From NCBI GenBank assembly GCA_903813345.2, contig CAIIXF020000011.1, positions 14,121,754-14,185,753 of the forward strand: a stretch of DNA of 64,000 nucleotides, in the 5' to 3' direction. Position numbers and translations under genes: made by a program. This document shows, in pieces, positions 36,481-48,832 of the stretch. Numbering within the stretch: position 1 is the stretch's first letter; every line of letters starts with the position of its first letter. The notes beneath the pieces were generated by a model that saw only the letters and a list, made by a program, of their open reading frames with translations, ran no database searches and was not told the DNA's origin. Origin of the DNA: Owenia fusiformis (taxonomy: Eukaryota; Annelida; Polychaeta; Sabellida; Oweniidae).

Positions 36481-37450
36481 TTGAAATACTGTAATTAACT
36501 GAGACTGGACGAACGTTGCCATCTCCAGGCCTCCTAGACTTCCTGTATAGCCTATGACTAATATTAACAAGAGTCTAATATGGCCTCAGGAGTTTAATGG
36601 GTACATCTACTTCTATAATGGCTACAACCTTCAATTCCAAGAGTCTAAGATGACCCAGCCTCTATAATTTAAAATTGATACAGCCTACAGAGTCTAATAT
36701 GGTACAACATCCAGAGTATAATATGAATTCAACCTCCAGAGACCAATTTGGATTCAGCCTCTAGGGCCAAAGATAGTACAGCCACAATAGTCTATGATTT
36801 CTATGAAAGTCAAGAGTCAAAGATAGGTACAGCCTCCAAGAGTCTAAGATAGTACGACCTACAAGAGTCTGAGATGGTATAGCCTCCAAGAACCTAATAT
36901 GGTATAGCCTCCATAGTCTACAATGGGTACAGCCTCCTAGAGACTAGGATGATATCGCCTCCAGAGTCTTCAATGGGTATAGTCTCCAGAGTCAAAAATG
37001 GTATAGCCTCCAGAACCTTTGATGAGTTCTTGGAACAGCCTTCGAGAGAAGATGGTACACCTTCCAGAACAATGGGTACAGCGGCTGTACTACAGCCTCC
37101 AAGAGTCTACAATGGGTATAGCCTCCAGAGCTTCTAGTGTTTAATGGGTACATCATCCAGAGTCTACAATGGGTACAGCATCCATAATCTAGGATTGATA
37201 CAGCCTATGTAGTCTAAGTTGATAAATCTTCTAGAGTCTAAGATGTCAAGAATCACAATTTTGCCACATATAACATCAATATGTGATTAATAAATAGATA
37301 TAAGATGGTACAGCCTCTAGAGTCTTAGAGGTTGTAGACTCTAGTGTTTAATGGGTACATCCTCCAAAGTCTACAATGGGTAGAATATCCATAATCTAAG
37401 ATTGATACAGCGTACAGGGTCTAAGTTGGTACATCTTCTTGAGTCTAAGA
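36480..37450. repeat. Degenerate ~20-25-bp minisatellite (GTACAGCCTCCAGAGTCTA type)
   Basis: The motif GGTACAGCCTCCAGAGTCTA, with many variants (AAGATGG, CAATGGG spacers), recurs dozens of times. A longer duplication of about 180 bp is embedded at about 37135-37290 and 37340-37500 (CATCCTCCA.AGTCTACAATG, AGATGTCAAGAATCAC, CACATATAACA). Noncoding. Confidence 0.8.
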
Positions 37451-38940
37451 TGTCAAGAATCACCATTTTGTCACATATAACACCAATCTGTGATTAATAG
37501 GTGATAATAGGTCAGGAAATGCTTAGACAGATGGGCAGCAGACGAACAAACAGAGCAGTATTTCAAGAAACAGCATTATTAGTTGTGTTACCATAGCAAA
37601 CGCATATTAATATTATCCAAACCTGTATTTGTTAAAAAAGATCACTAAAACACTAAAACAGTTCTTAAGGATGAATGTAATAAACGATTAAGATTAACAA
37701 GGATTGCCTGAAATGACCTCTACCCACGATTCACATACAATATGTTGTGTTACTATGGCAACCAATTGCAATATATGCAATTTAAATCGAATTGAATCAA
37801 TTGAAAGCCCATGGCCACTGTGAATATTTCTACGCTCGCCGTAGAATTTCTGCGGTCAGATGCTTTTGCAGTCACATTTCCTACGGCAACCACATGGTGA
37901 AATTTATTAATTTAAAAACCACGGCTGCCGTGCGGCCTTTTAAATGGTGTATCATGGTCGCCGTACGGTCTCCTTACGGAGGGCGTAGTTTTTTCCGATT
38001 ACAAAAGCAGATGCAACGTTGCCCTGCGACCGTACTATACGTTGTCCATACACTACTATTTCGAGTATATTTACATATTTGAAAAAGACAATCATGGTAC
38101 TCAAATTTGCATCCTTTGAAAAGGGCAAGTTTTACCATGTATAAATGACTACAAATGTCAGGCCCGTAGCCAGGCTTTGGCAATTTTCAAAAATTTCCAG
38201 GGGGGTCACATTTGACAATTTTGGCCCAAATATGGCTAAAATCACTTGAGAGAAGTGCTCAAAATGGTGAAAAACTGCATGGTTTTAAAGAATTTTTGGC
38301 CAGGGGGAGGGATATTTATATCTTCAATTCATCAGTAAGGTACTTATTTTTAATAAGAAAATAGAAGACTGCGCAATCGAGTACCATCATCATCAAATAG
38401 AGAAATTAGCAATTATATAAGCTACCTGTATTATCTATTTTACTTTTTATTCATTCTGACTGAAAAAAATATTTTCTGCTTTAAGTTTTTGCTGCATGTG
38501 CAGTTACTGTAGAAATTAGGAGCAGCAATAGTGGTTGCAAGAGAATCGCTAGAGAAATTATATTTAGCCTTGGTATTATCTGAAATATTTTGCTGGCTGT
38601 TGAAAATCAAACTCTTCATTTTATGAAAGAACATTATTATTTTCTGGAAAATCATATTTTTTGCTTTAAGATGGTATGTTTTTGAAAATTATAGTGCAAT
38701 TATTAAAGATTTTAGAAGTGTTTTAATATATAATTATCAGAATCATTTCACATTTCCAATAGTTTGCAACTAGAGAAATTATAATTGGCGTTGGTATTAT
38801 CTAAAATATTAAGCTGACTTGAAAGTTAACTCCTAGATTTTATAAAATAACTTTATTCTCTCGTTCTGTCTTGCAAGATCATATTTTTCCCTTCAAAACA
38901 GTGTGTTTTTGAAATTTCTATTTTACAATTATTATTATTT
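37451..38940. other. Noncoding, repeat-rich
   Basis: About 37795-38035 is GC-richer than its surroundings, with inverted motifs (CTACGGCAACC, GCCGTACGG), possibly a transposon fragment. A CAGGCCCGTAGCCAGG transposon end sits at about 38161. Two diverged copies of a ~220-bp unit (about 38549 and 38771; CTAGAGAAATTATA, TTGGTATTATCT) are in tandem. No gene. Confidence 0.5.
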
Positions 38941-40330
38941 TTATTTATTTTTTATATTTCAAAGAAAAAACATGTTAAAGCAATTGCGAAAAACAATTAC
39001 AATTGTATTTACAGTTACATGGTAAACATACATTTTACAATTTTACAATACAGTATTGGTTAAACGTTAGTCTTTAAGAAATTTTATACCACTGGCATTT
39101 TTTTATTTAAAGGAAAAAATCATCAGTATGATTTGTTTAATTTTGCTTCCATGATTTTCCACTTATTGCCTCTGCCAACCCGTTTGTCCATAATAAAATA
39201 TTCCTTCACATTACTTATAAAACCTTTAAGTGTTGGTTTTAGCATAGAATATTTGCACAAATAAACATACCTTTTAAAAATACATAGCATATTATTTAGG
39301 ATGATTGTTTTTTCATTTATACTCTCAGGTCCTATCAATACATTTTGCTTAGTACATAGCAATGTGAGCTTTAAAGGGAGCCATTGTTTAATGTCATCTA
39401 ATAAAGCACTTACAATAGTTCTGACATTCATACAGACGATGGCAATCCTTTCAGGATTTGCTTTACAAAAAGTGCAAATGTTTGACTCTATGAGTCCACA
39501 CATTTTTAAGTATGTATTAGTTGCTAAAAATCTATGAAGAACTTTGTAAGTGAAGGATGATAACTTTGGTTCATAGTTACTCAGTTTGTTAAGTAAGTGA
39601 TTTTGAATCATACCTAAAAAGATCATTTCTTGATCTTACATTGATGGTTTTTAAGGCAGTTTCTTGCCAAGAGTCATCTGTAAGAAGTTGCATCCATGTA
39701 CGTTTGAGGGATTGTTCAAACAGCGTTGGTTCAATCATTTTCAAACCTCCATCTTCAACATTTTGAACTAATTGTGAGAAGCTTACTTTTGCTACTGTAG
39801 AATTCCATATAAATGAAGTAAAAAAAGTTGTTTAATTCTTTTATGATTTACACATGGCAATTTGGACAAGACTAGACATAAATGTACTACTTAAGGCAAA
39901 ACAAACGATTTAGAACTGTCATTTTTCCTAGTATAGACAAGTCTCTTTTTTATATCTACTTATTACAGTTTGCATTTCCTGAATTTTGTTTTCAAAATTA
40001 ATGGATTCAATATTTTGAAGATCTGATTTTTTCCAAGTTGTGTTTACTTCCTAACCATATTGCTGATGTTTTTTCTTTATTAAGTTTTAACCCTGATGTT
40101 TCATGAAACTTGTCAAAAATGTACATACATTGTCTCAAGGAAGAGGGAGTTCCATCTAGGAGGATGAACGTGTCATCTGCGTACATGCCAACCTTTATCT
40201 CTTTATCTAGTACAATTATTGATGAAGTTACAAGTGTTTTTAAATGTCATACATATTTCACCACCTCAGTACATATGTCCTGAAAGTATTTAGCTAGATA
40301 ATTAAGAAAGCAATTGACAATTTGAGACAC
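38940..40330 (-). pseudogene. Decayed LINE: reverse transcriptase end and ORF2 C-terminus
   Basis: On the minus strand the RT catalytic box YADD is visible at 40172-40183 (GMYADDTFILLDGTPSSLRQ), followed by FHETSGLKLNKEKTSAIWLG. Further on, 39123-39626 reads KVLHRFLATNTYLKMCG, ICTFCKANPE and NKWKI, the usual RT-connection/C-terminal Cys motif. Frames are broken between these parts, so it is dead. An AT-rich (ATTATT)n-like tail lies at about 38930-38950. Confidence 0.8.
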
Positions 40331-42245
40331 GTCATTTAATAAGACAGGGCATTAATATCTAATTATTGAATTAAAACTATACCTAATTGTGTCAAACAGA
40401 GGAAACTGTGGATCTACCAGGGAAGATGCAGAGAAGATGCGCCAGAGTAGAAATCAAATATCTTTGAGTATATTTACATATTGAAACAGACAAATCATGG
40501 TACTCTTTGGGGTGTCGACTTTTGGCAATCAACCGAAGATAGCTCAAGAAAAGCCGGAGATTGCCGAAGATTGCCGAAGCTTTTCTTTGCAAACGAAGTT
40601 AGCCGAGGGTACCACGAATGTGAAGAGGACGTCTCTAATTGGTCAAAAATAGAGGCTCGGCATTCTCCGTCAGATTGAATCGGCAAAATTCGGTTGTAAG
40701 GCTTACCTTCAGTTGTATGGCTTACCTTCGGCTGCATGGCCCAACCTCGATTGATTGGAAAAGATGCTGTCCCGTACTCTTTGCATCTTTGAAAAGGGCA
40801 AGTTTTACCATGTCCAAATGAGTACTTTAGTAATCATATTTGTATCTTCAATTTATCGATCAGTATGGTACATATTTTTTGCAGCTTTGAATAAGAAAAA
40901 TAGAACATTGTGAAATTGAGTACCATCATGGTACTCATATTTGCATCCTAAAATAAGCAAGTTCTATTCTGACCATTTGATTACTAAGAATGGTCCTCAT
41001 ATTTGCATCTTTGAACAAGGCAAGCTTTATTGTGCCCAAATGAGCACCAAGAATGCAGCAACATTTCGAACATACAGACTCATCGGAGTTTGAATGTGAA
41101 ATTATGATAGGCATATCAACATACTGCCATTTAGTTGCATGCCAATTGACATGATTGAACTACCAATTTGATATATTTGATGAATCGAGGAATTAGGAAC
41201 TTTTGTGTGGTGTTTCCATATCATAAACAGCAATCTGGCTTGACCAAAACCTCACCAGCCATCTATTTACAGTAAAACATATTGTGAATCATGTAGTGAA
41301 CACCTACGCTGGCGGATCCAAGAGCCAACATTTGGCCCCTAAATCGAAAACATTGCCCAAATTTTGAAAAAGATTGGTATCGATATGGTAAACTTTTTGA
41401 ACACATATTTCTCTGAAACCAGTCATCAAAAACAATTTTACACATCGTCAATTTGATGGTCATCTTTTGAATGGTAATAATATAATTTGAAATATATATA
41501 TATATATATTCTTTTAGAAAACACATCAAACACATGGCAGCCATCTTGTTTTTCCCCTTCAAATTAAACCGGCGGGAAATTCAAAAATTTGGAAAAAATC
41601 ATGCAACTTTTGTGATATTTTTTAAAGCAACAGACACCATTTGCTTTTAGCATATTAGCATACTTGGTAGTGCTGAATTGTTTGTATTAGGATATTTATA
41701 TATGTTTATTTGTTCACATATTTCTTCTAACGGAGGGGTATTTGTTGCAAAGTGATAACAATGATTGGGCTCTAGTTTAAGTTCTAAAGGTGAACGCTAG
41801 GGGCGCTGTGATTTTTAGTTTTCATCGAATTAAAGTACAATATATTTGACGTAATGCTTTGATAATTGAACTATATCAGAAGTGTTTGACATAGAAAATC
41901 TGGAGTATGATCATTTGTTCATATACCATGCGTAGGCACCTGCGTTCAACTGGGACTTTGGTTTTACAGATGATGAGCTAACTGCATATGCGCCGGTGAT
42001 GCGGACACGTATGAGCGTTGATATTGGAGATGTCCAGTTACCGTGTATTCAAAACTAACACGACCACTACCGTATCATACATTTCCAGTTACAAGTTCCC
42101 TTAAGCGGTGGAAGATATCGTTGAACTTCGGCTGTCACGCACTATTTATGAACAAATATTCATACTCCAGAGTTCCCATGTCATATGAGCCTGATTTGGT
42201 TCAAATTTCAACGCCTTATACCAACCATAAAGTAGTTTAATATCC
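40331..42245. other. Noncoding with tandem CATGGTACTCATATTTGCATC units
   Basis: Units with ATGGTACTCATATTTGCATC, AAGGGCAAGTTTTACCATGT and CCAAATGAGTAC occur at about 40495, 40785, 40926 and 40995, and a related copy at about 38090. A copy of the 35.58-kb sequence lies at about 41375-41530. A short open stretch at 41938-42050 has acceptor-like TTTTACAG but no recognised protein. Confidence 0.5.
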
Positions 42246-42356
42246 CAGATGCGAGTAGAAATAATCTTGATTTACGTCATTAAAAATTCACAATCCAGTC
42301 AAACAGTAACTGATGTCATATTTGGAATCTACATGTAAAATTACATTTAGAAATGT

Positions 42357-45300
42357 CACACTACCCTACCACGCGACCACGTTTAAAAGGGAAACAGGGT
42401 ACAGCTAAGTTGCAAATGGAGGACGTGGCTTTAATTCCAAATTTCTGAACGTAAAATACATTTTACATTTATTTCTAGTGTTCTACCAGACATAGAATTG
42501 ATTCATCAAGCAGTTTGTAGAATATTGTTGGCAAAAAAAACACTATAGACAAAGATAGATAATAGTCGGCGCAGTGAAGCAAAACTCGAATGCAATACAC
42601 GATACATCTCAGTAAATCTATCAACGTACATGGTACATGTAAGTTTCCCTTCGAAAATGTTACATTGATGTGTAACAAAAAAATAGTTAATTGTTATTTA
42701 AACTGCGTGTCATCGTGTCATAAGTGGATACGTTTTCCAATATGTTATTCAACTGTATTTTTGTGAATTAATTGTTTTTCTAAAATCTTAGATGCATAAA
42801 AAGTCGTCCAAGAAATGTATCTTTACTTTGTCGTAAGCATAGCATATTGTTAAACATTTTTCCTCTTGTCACAAAGAGGATAATGTTTGTTTCGAGGTGT
42901 CTTGTGATGAGCGTTTCATGATTAAATGCAAAATCACTGGAGCAGATACCATCCAAAAACATCTGACATTAAACACGTCACATAAGACTACGTCTGTGGT
43001 GGTAATAGTTTTTTTACAATAATAGAGAAATACGACGTCATATCAGCGCTACAGCAAATCGTGAAGAACAAAATGCTTTCAAGTCGTGGCATGATAGTAT
43101 TTTGAACAAAATATTTTAAATGATCGGTTTTTGAGGACGGTAGTGAATTAGACCATTCAAGGGGTTATATAGAAAGATTCTTCACAGGTAGTTTAGGCAA
43201 TTTTAATTATTCTGAATAGCGGATAGTCATTAATACTGATAGCGGATAGTCATTTATCATTAACGTGTTCATATTTAATTTCGTTATTTTATTTCAACTT
43301 GATACCCTAGTAACACGTATAAACTAGCGTTCTTATTAATTTAATGACTAAAATGCATATGCGACCTGAAAGCCCGTGTCTAAATCTACAAAATAATGTT
43401 TACTTTATTTGGATTAAATAACAATTGATTATGCCTAAAAGCATCAAAAGGCGGCCTTTTAGCATTATTTTCACTGTTTGCAACGTAAATGTACATGAGA
43501 TCGGGACATAGTATGTCTTTTTAATCAGCTTACTTTCTCGCTCCACGTACTTTTGAACAATTTACATTCCTTGTACCCTGTATTGATCAACTTTTGCAAC
43601 TGTGTACCGTGTACTATGACTTATCAAATATTTTCAAATGTAAAACGATATTATTTACATTCTTTCTTCAACTATCATATAACTTGGAACATGGTATTCG
43701 CTGAACTTTAATGGTTGACCCACTCCGAGCACCAAACGTATTAACCTTTTGACTAAGCAGTCGATATACTCAACAGTGGCGTAGCCAGGATTTGGTGACC
43801 GGGGGTTCTATTTTTATGTTATTCACAAATCCCCCCCCCCCTTATTAGGGTTCCTCAAATAATGCAATTTGTACAATTACACTCTCTCCAAAAGTTTGGC
43901 AATCCTAACTAACCCATTGGATTATGTATTAAAGCAATTTTATATGCATAATTTGTAAAGAAAAGGAGGGGAAATATGATTCATATTAATACCTTCATTA
44001 AATTAAGTAGACAATTGAATTTGAATTTTATTTAACAAATATGATGTCTTTATTTACGTTTTAAGCAAAGTCTGAAAGTAATAGGCTTTATCAAGAAACC
44101 TCTCCCATTGAAATAACACAGGACGTAAAAACGATTATCAAAAATGACCTTGTAGCTTTCTAACTTAAATGTTCACTTTAGGCAACGTTCAAAAAAGTCA
44201 GACAACTTATTACAATTAATTTTCTGCATCAAAATATATTTCGGTGAATCTTTTACTGAATACATATCCTGAAATCTGATTTGCCCCGAATCCAGCATTA
44301 TTTCGTCTGACTTCTAGAAGATCCTGGAGCATGATTTGTTTCCAAGGAATATCAACTATTTCGCACAATTTATTCTTTATAAGCTAGGCCTACTTCATCT
44401 AGGACAAAATAAATCACCTCATGCAATGGCTTGTCATTATTTTTCAGGAATTTTGTTGGAAGCCAGTTCGGATCAAATGCGAGGTTATTAAAATTGGCGC
44501 AAACACCCTGTACTCGGAAAGGTCGTTCTTCTATGATAACTTTTCACAACGTTTATACGAAGGCTTTTTAAACTATCCGGGATAGTCGTATTACTGATGA
44601 AAATATCTATTATTCAAATAAGTGGGTCTCGGTTATGCTTTGTTTTAAAAAGTTAAAAATATTGCTTTGGACGTTCCTGGAGTTGTAAGTCCCCCGGAGC
44701 AGATTAACTGCAACTGATAATAAAAACGTTTTGGTGAATATAAATCATATATAAATACAAGCGACTGTTCGAATATAAAATGTATTTTGTTAAGTTCAGA
44801 CGGCTTGATAACAAATAAAGCTTTCATTACTTGAAGATTAATACCATATGATTTTCAATTTTTTTTATTATGTAATTTATTCGCTAAACATATCATGACA
44901 TTAACATGAAAATGGAGAGCAAGTAAACTGGAACGGTAACAATTTGAATTCTATACAATCTCTTAGATGAGTGGAGTGTATCTGAAAAAACAAAATCATT
45001 TTTTGCAATGATTGATTTTTTTGGAAAGTGATGGGTAAATAAATACTGAACAATTGAAAGAATGAATAAATTTGAACAAATGCTTGTGTTTATAAATGAT
45101 ATACGCTTTTAAATAATTAATTTCACAACGTTTTTAATTATTTAACGAATTGGTTTCGGGGACTATGCCAGCCCCAGGGACGTCCCAAGAAATATTTCAA
45201 ATTTTAATTGAAATAAAACAAAACAGAGATGTACACATTTAATTGAAAGAACATGTGTTTCATCAATATTACAACTTTTCTAGATATTTATTCGTCAATG

Positions 45301-45799
45301 TTGTAAAAATCATTCGGAGTATGGGACGTCTGCATTGTTTTCGAGTTTCAATATCTTCGTATTGGACCAGAACTGGCTTAAAACAAAATTCCTACAAAGG
45401 ACTGATTTAGCCATTGCCCAAGATGGGTTATTTTGTCGAGAAGAAGCAGCTTTTAAGTTAATTGTGCGAAATTATTGTTATTTCTAAATGTAAAATCTCA
45501 TGCTCTGGGGTCTTCCCAAAATTGAATCTCACCCCGTGCCTAAGGTTGCCAAACGTTTTGACATGTTTTTAACAAAATAAGGCTCTCGTGTTCACCATAA
45601 TAAATATCAATTCATTTATTGCTCATATATTTCAAATAGCACAGTAATTTAATGTTTCTGGTTATTTTCACCAAAATGATATTTTGGGAAATCCTGACCG
45701 GGGGTTCGTTCGAACCCCCGCTGCCTACGGCTATGCTCAAAAGCGACCTGGTTGAAAGCCCAAAAAATTGCGCATGTGCTATCGAGGTAGGGTAGTGTG
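42357..45799. mobile_element. CACACTACCCTACC-ended DNA transposon, nested
   Basis: Perfect 14-bp inverted ends, CACACTACCCTACC (42357-42370) and GGTAGGGTAGTGTG (45786-45799), are flanked by a direct repeat AATGT (42352-42356 and 45800-45804). No transposase ORF survives. Its body contains another element at 43774-45735. Confidence 0.9.
43774..45735. mobile_element. CAGTGGCGTAGCCAGG-ended element, nested inside the previous one
   Basis: The left end CAGTGGCGTAGCCAGG and right end CTGCCTACGGCTATG are imperfect inverted repeats. Each is followed inward by a G-rich/C-rich GGGGGTTC block. CTCAA flanks both sides (43769-43773 and 45736-45740). The 1962-bp body has no transposase. Confidence 0.82.
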
Positions 45800-46421
45800 A
45801 ATGTGGTTTTGAAAAGAGTTTATCAACTTTGAAAATTTAATTTGCTTTGAAAATGTGACTTCTAGGTCGGGGAGATTCCCCATAGACCCCATGTTGTAAA
45901 ACCACAAAAAGTGATATATTTTTTCTTGTTTTGGGCAGATAACATTTTCTTTTACTGGACATATTTTAATCTGTATAACTATCAGATACATAAGGGTAAT
46001 ATGATAAGAGAACCACTAAAACTGATGCATATTCAAGTTTAAGGGAATTTTGTAATACACTGCCATGTTAATTCCCCGGATCAGCCACCTGGTGGCGAAA
46101 CTGTTAACTACCTACTCGCATCCGAGTAATTCGATGATGTCAAAAGGGTCTAGTGCACTTTCCATTATGATTACCCCATGAACAAAATGAATCATTTTTA
46201 GGTGTAACATAAAGAATACAATGTCACATAATACTTTGGAAAATATTCAAGCGTTTGGACCAACATGGGCTGAGGTTGAGGCCGGTCATTAAGTTCAGCG
46301 AGGTTGTATTGACTTGACATTGAATGTGCTCCATTGACTTAACATGTGGATATCATCAGATTCCAATGGAGGCCATTGGTTTCTATTGATTTTCACAAAA
46401 ATACCTAAAATACACGATGAC

Positions 46422-47032
46422 CTGGAGTCCGTTTTTGTACCGTTCGTAGTAACGAACGTTCGCAATTCGTAAATTCGTAAATATTTAAAAAGTTACGAAT
46501 GAGTTACGAATTCGTAGAGTTGCGAATGGATCATTTTTGTACGCTTTCGTAAGTCATTCGTAACTTTCCAATTGTTTAGAGTAAGATTTACGAATTGGTT
46601 GACGTCATATTCAACAGTTGTCAGGACAGATAGTACAACAAACAGGGTTGATCAAAATAATAAAACCAAAGTCATACAATAAGAACTTTATAAAAATAAA
46701 GATTCCGTGAAAAGTACTAAAATATATATAGAAATAGGTTGATAATACGTTGATAACGGTGTTGCCCTTTGTGTTCTCTGATTTAGAATGACAAAATGTC
46801 ACAAATCACAATATAAATGAATAAATAAGAGGCCGTTCGCAAAGTTACGAAAGGGTCAGAGGTGGTATTAAATCTACGAACGAAAACAGGCATGACGTCA
46901 CTATTTTCTTAAATTTACGAATCGTTCGTAACTTTACGAATCTTACGAAAATGCAACTTTGCGAAATTCGCAAATTAAACAATGAACTTACGAACGTTCG
47001 TTACTACGAACGGTACAAAAACGGGGCCCTGA
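46422..47032. mobile_element. MITE with long perfect TIRs (CCGTTTTTGTACCGTTCG...)
   Basis: The arms 46429-46462 and 46991-47024 are perfect 34-bp reverse complements, and the similarity continues outward (CTGGAGT against CAGGGCC). Inside, TACGAA/TTCGTA words recur many times. A second small hairpin (CCTGAATCGATTGCAAA/TTTGCAATCGATTCAGG) abuts it at about 47028-47124. Confidence 0.88.
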
Positions 47033-47124
47033 ATCGATTGCAAATTAAATAATTTCACAATATGACACAAATGGTATATCACGTCAGATGTGCAAATATA
47101 AAGTTTGCAATCGATTCAGGTCAT

Positions 47125-48691
47125 ACTTCAAATTAAAAGATTTTTCATCATTTTTTCCCTACAAAATGGCTATAGAAAAATGCTTCAAAAGCAACTTTTA
47201 CACTTATGAAATCCCATACAACTTTGTAAATCCAAAGATTATACTGTTAAAATTCATTAATTCATAACATATTTGGATAAGATGTAGGGATGTGTAGGAT
47301 GCAAATGGATTTTGACAGACACAAAAAGACTTCCTGGTTTGGCATCTCTACCCCTGTACACTTTATGGTTGAATATTGGCCCTAATAAGTGGCCTATTCA
47401 TCGATAGTGCTGAATATAGGTCAAAAAGATATTAGTGTACATATAAATGTAATAATAAAAGCAGTATATTTATTTTGAAAAATCAGATGAATTTATTTTT
47501 TTTCATGGGGAGATCATAATGGAGGGTGCACTACATCCTTTCAACAACCGTCCGCCATCTTGAATACGAAGGTAACGTCAGTTACTTGTGCTTGATACTG
47601 ACCACCGATTAAGGTATGGACCATACATGTAGGTTCTGGGCAGATAAAAAGATGGCAGCACTATCAGAATCCAGTGTTATTATTTTTTCTCTATTACCAA
47701 AGTAAAATTTGCAAGGTCAAAGGTCATCAAACGAAATCACAAACTGTGTTTTCTAAGTTTCTCAAAATTGGAGACTACAAATCAATTTTTTTAAATGAAA
47801 GTCAGAATATATATTCCCCTAAAGGTTCTACACATATTAGCAATTGACTATTTATTAAAATTTTGCTCCAGTTCAAATTTCAACTTGGTGCATGGGATGG
47901 ATGTTATTGTGGTAAATTGTATTTACATTCTGTTTGGATAACGAGATTATTATAAACATATAGCGGATACGTACATATGTAATAGTGGAGTCCACAATCG
48001 CTAGATGGAGCAGGCAACTAGCAGATCTTAGATCTATCGAAGCTACGGATCAAAGAAAACATGCGGATTATGAATTTGGCTTTATTTGATCAGAATTTGG
48101 GCATTGCTGTGTAGCTTTTAAGTGTCATTTTAAACGAGATTTGTATTTTTAATAGTCAGAGACTAAATTTTGTGTCTCCATATCATGAATAAAAACAATA
48201 ATCTAACTGACAAAAACCTCCACTGCCATCTATTTATTTATCTTCATAGCAACTCCTCTATTGGAATTATATTATTACTTCAACACTCGAGTGATCAATA
48301 GGTTGAAAACACAAACGGCAATCAATTGCGAATTTAATGTTAATTCTCTTCCAACATTGGTTCAATTTATATATTTTCAATGAACTGAGAAGAATTTACG
48401 TGAAATTGATGTATTATGCCATCTATTGGCAAATTGATTGCTCAATATTTTTGAACACAACATAAAGAAAAAATGACTATTGTGCATATAGCGTTTCATA
48501 AGTTTTCCTAAAGTCCATTCAAAGGTCATGATGGAACCTGCACACACTTGTTAAATGTTTGAATTCAGATGTATATTTTAAATACAGATGTTCAACAGCA
48601 GCAAATAGAATAATACAGTAGTCAATATCGAATAATGTTTATTGTACACACATATATAAATATGTTCATTATATTAGTACTTTTATGTTAG
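47125..48691. other. Noncoding; GGTCA-repeat fragment at 47.70-47.89 kb
   Basis: About 47700-47890 matches the unit of the 2.7-4.1-kb element (GCAAGGTCAAAGGTCATCAA, AAACTGTGTTTTCTAAGTTT). No gene was recognised in the remainder. Confidence 0.55.
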
Positions 48692-48832
48692 GTCACAATT
48701 TGTTCAACACACAATGTAATCCTAGTCCATAATGGGGTTTCACAACCACCAGGACCATTACCAAGTCTTGGTAACAATTATGGCATCATGAGAGAAGACA
48801 ACCTCCTGTGTGATAATGCTGTTCTCTTCAAG
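48692..48832 (+). other. Exon-like segment at the head of a degenerate module array
   Basis: The 141-nt stretch lies between TTATGTTAG and GTAAGG and is open for 47 codons (ending GNNYGIMREDNLLCDNAVLFK minus its first residues). It is also the best-preserved unit of the array that follows, whose other units have stops. It may be an exon of an unrecognised gene or simply a repeat unit. Confidence 0.25.

Larger units (their letters stand above)
42246..46124. mobile_element. CAGATGCGAGTAG MITE split by a transposon
   Basis: The left piece 42246-42356 and right piece 45805-46124 together match the reverse complement of the intact 8431-8857 MITE. Shared blocks include ATCTACATGTAAAA, CATTTACTGGACATATTTT-like sequence, CCACCTGGTGG and CTACCTACTCGCATC. 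The 3443-bp element at 42357-45799 sits between them. Confidence 0.85.

Noticed and set aside
41938-42050. Open stretch after TTTTACAG as a gene exon
   Set aside because: No family recognised, no compatible donor or neighbour exon found, and the surroundings are transposons.
45700-45735. tRNA-like GGTTCGTTCGAACCCCC
   Set aside because: It is the inverted G/C-rich end of the CAGTGGCGTAGCC transposon; no cloverleaf surrounds it.
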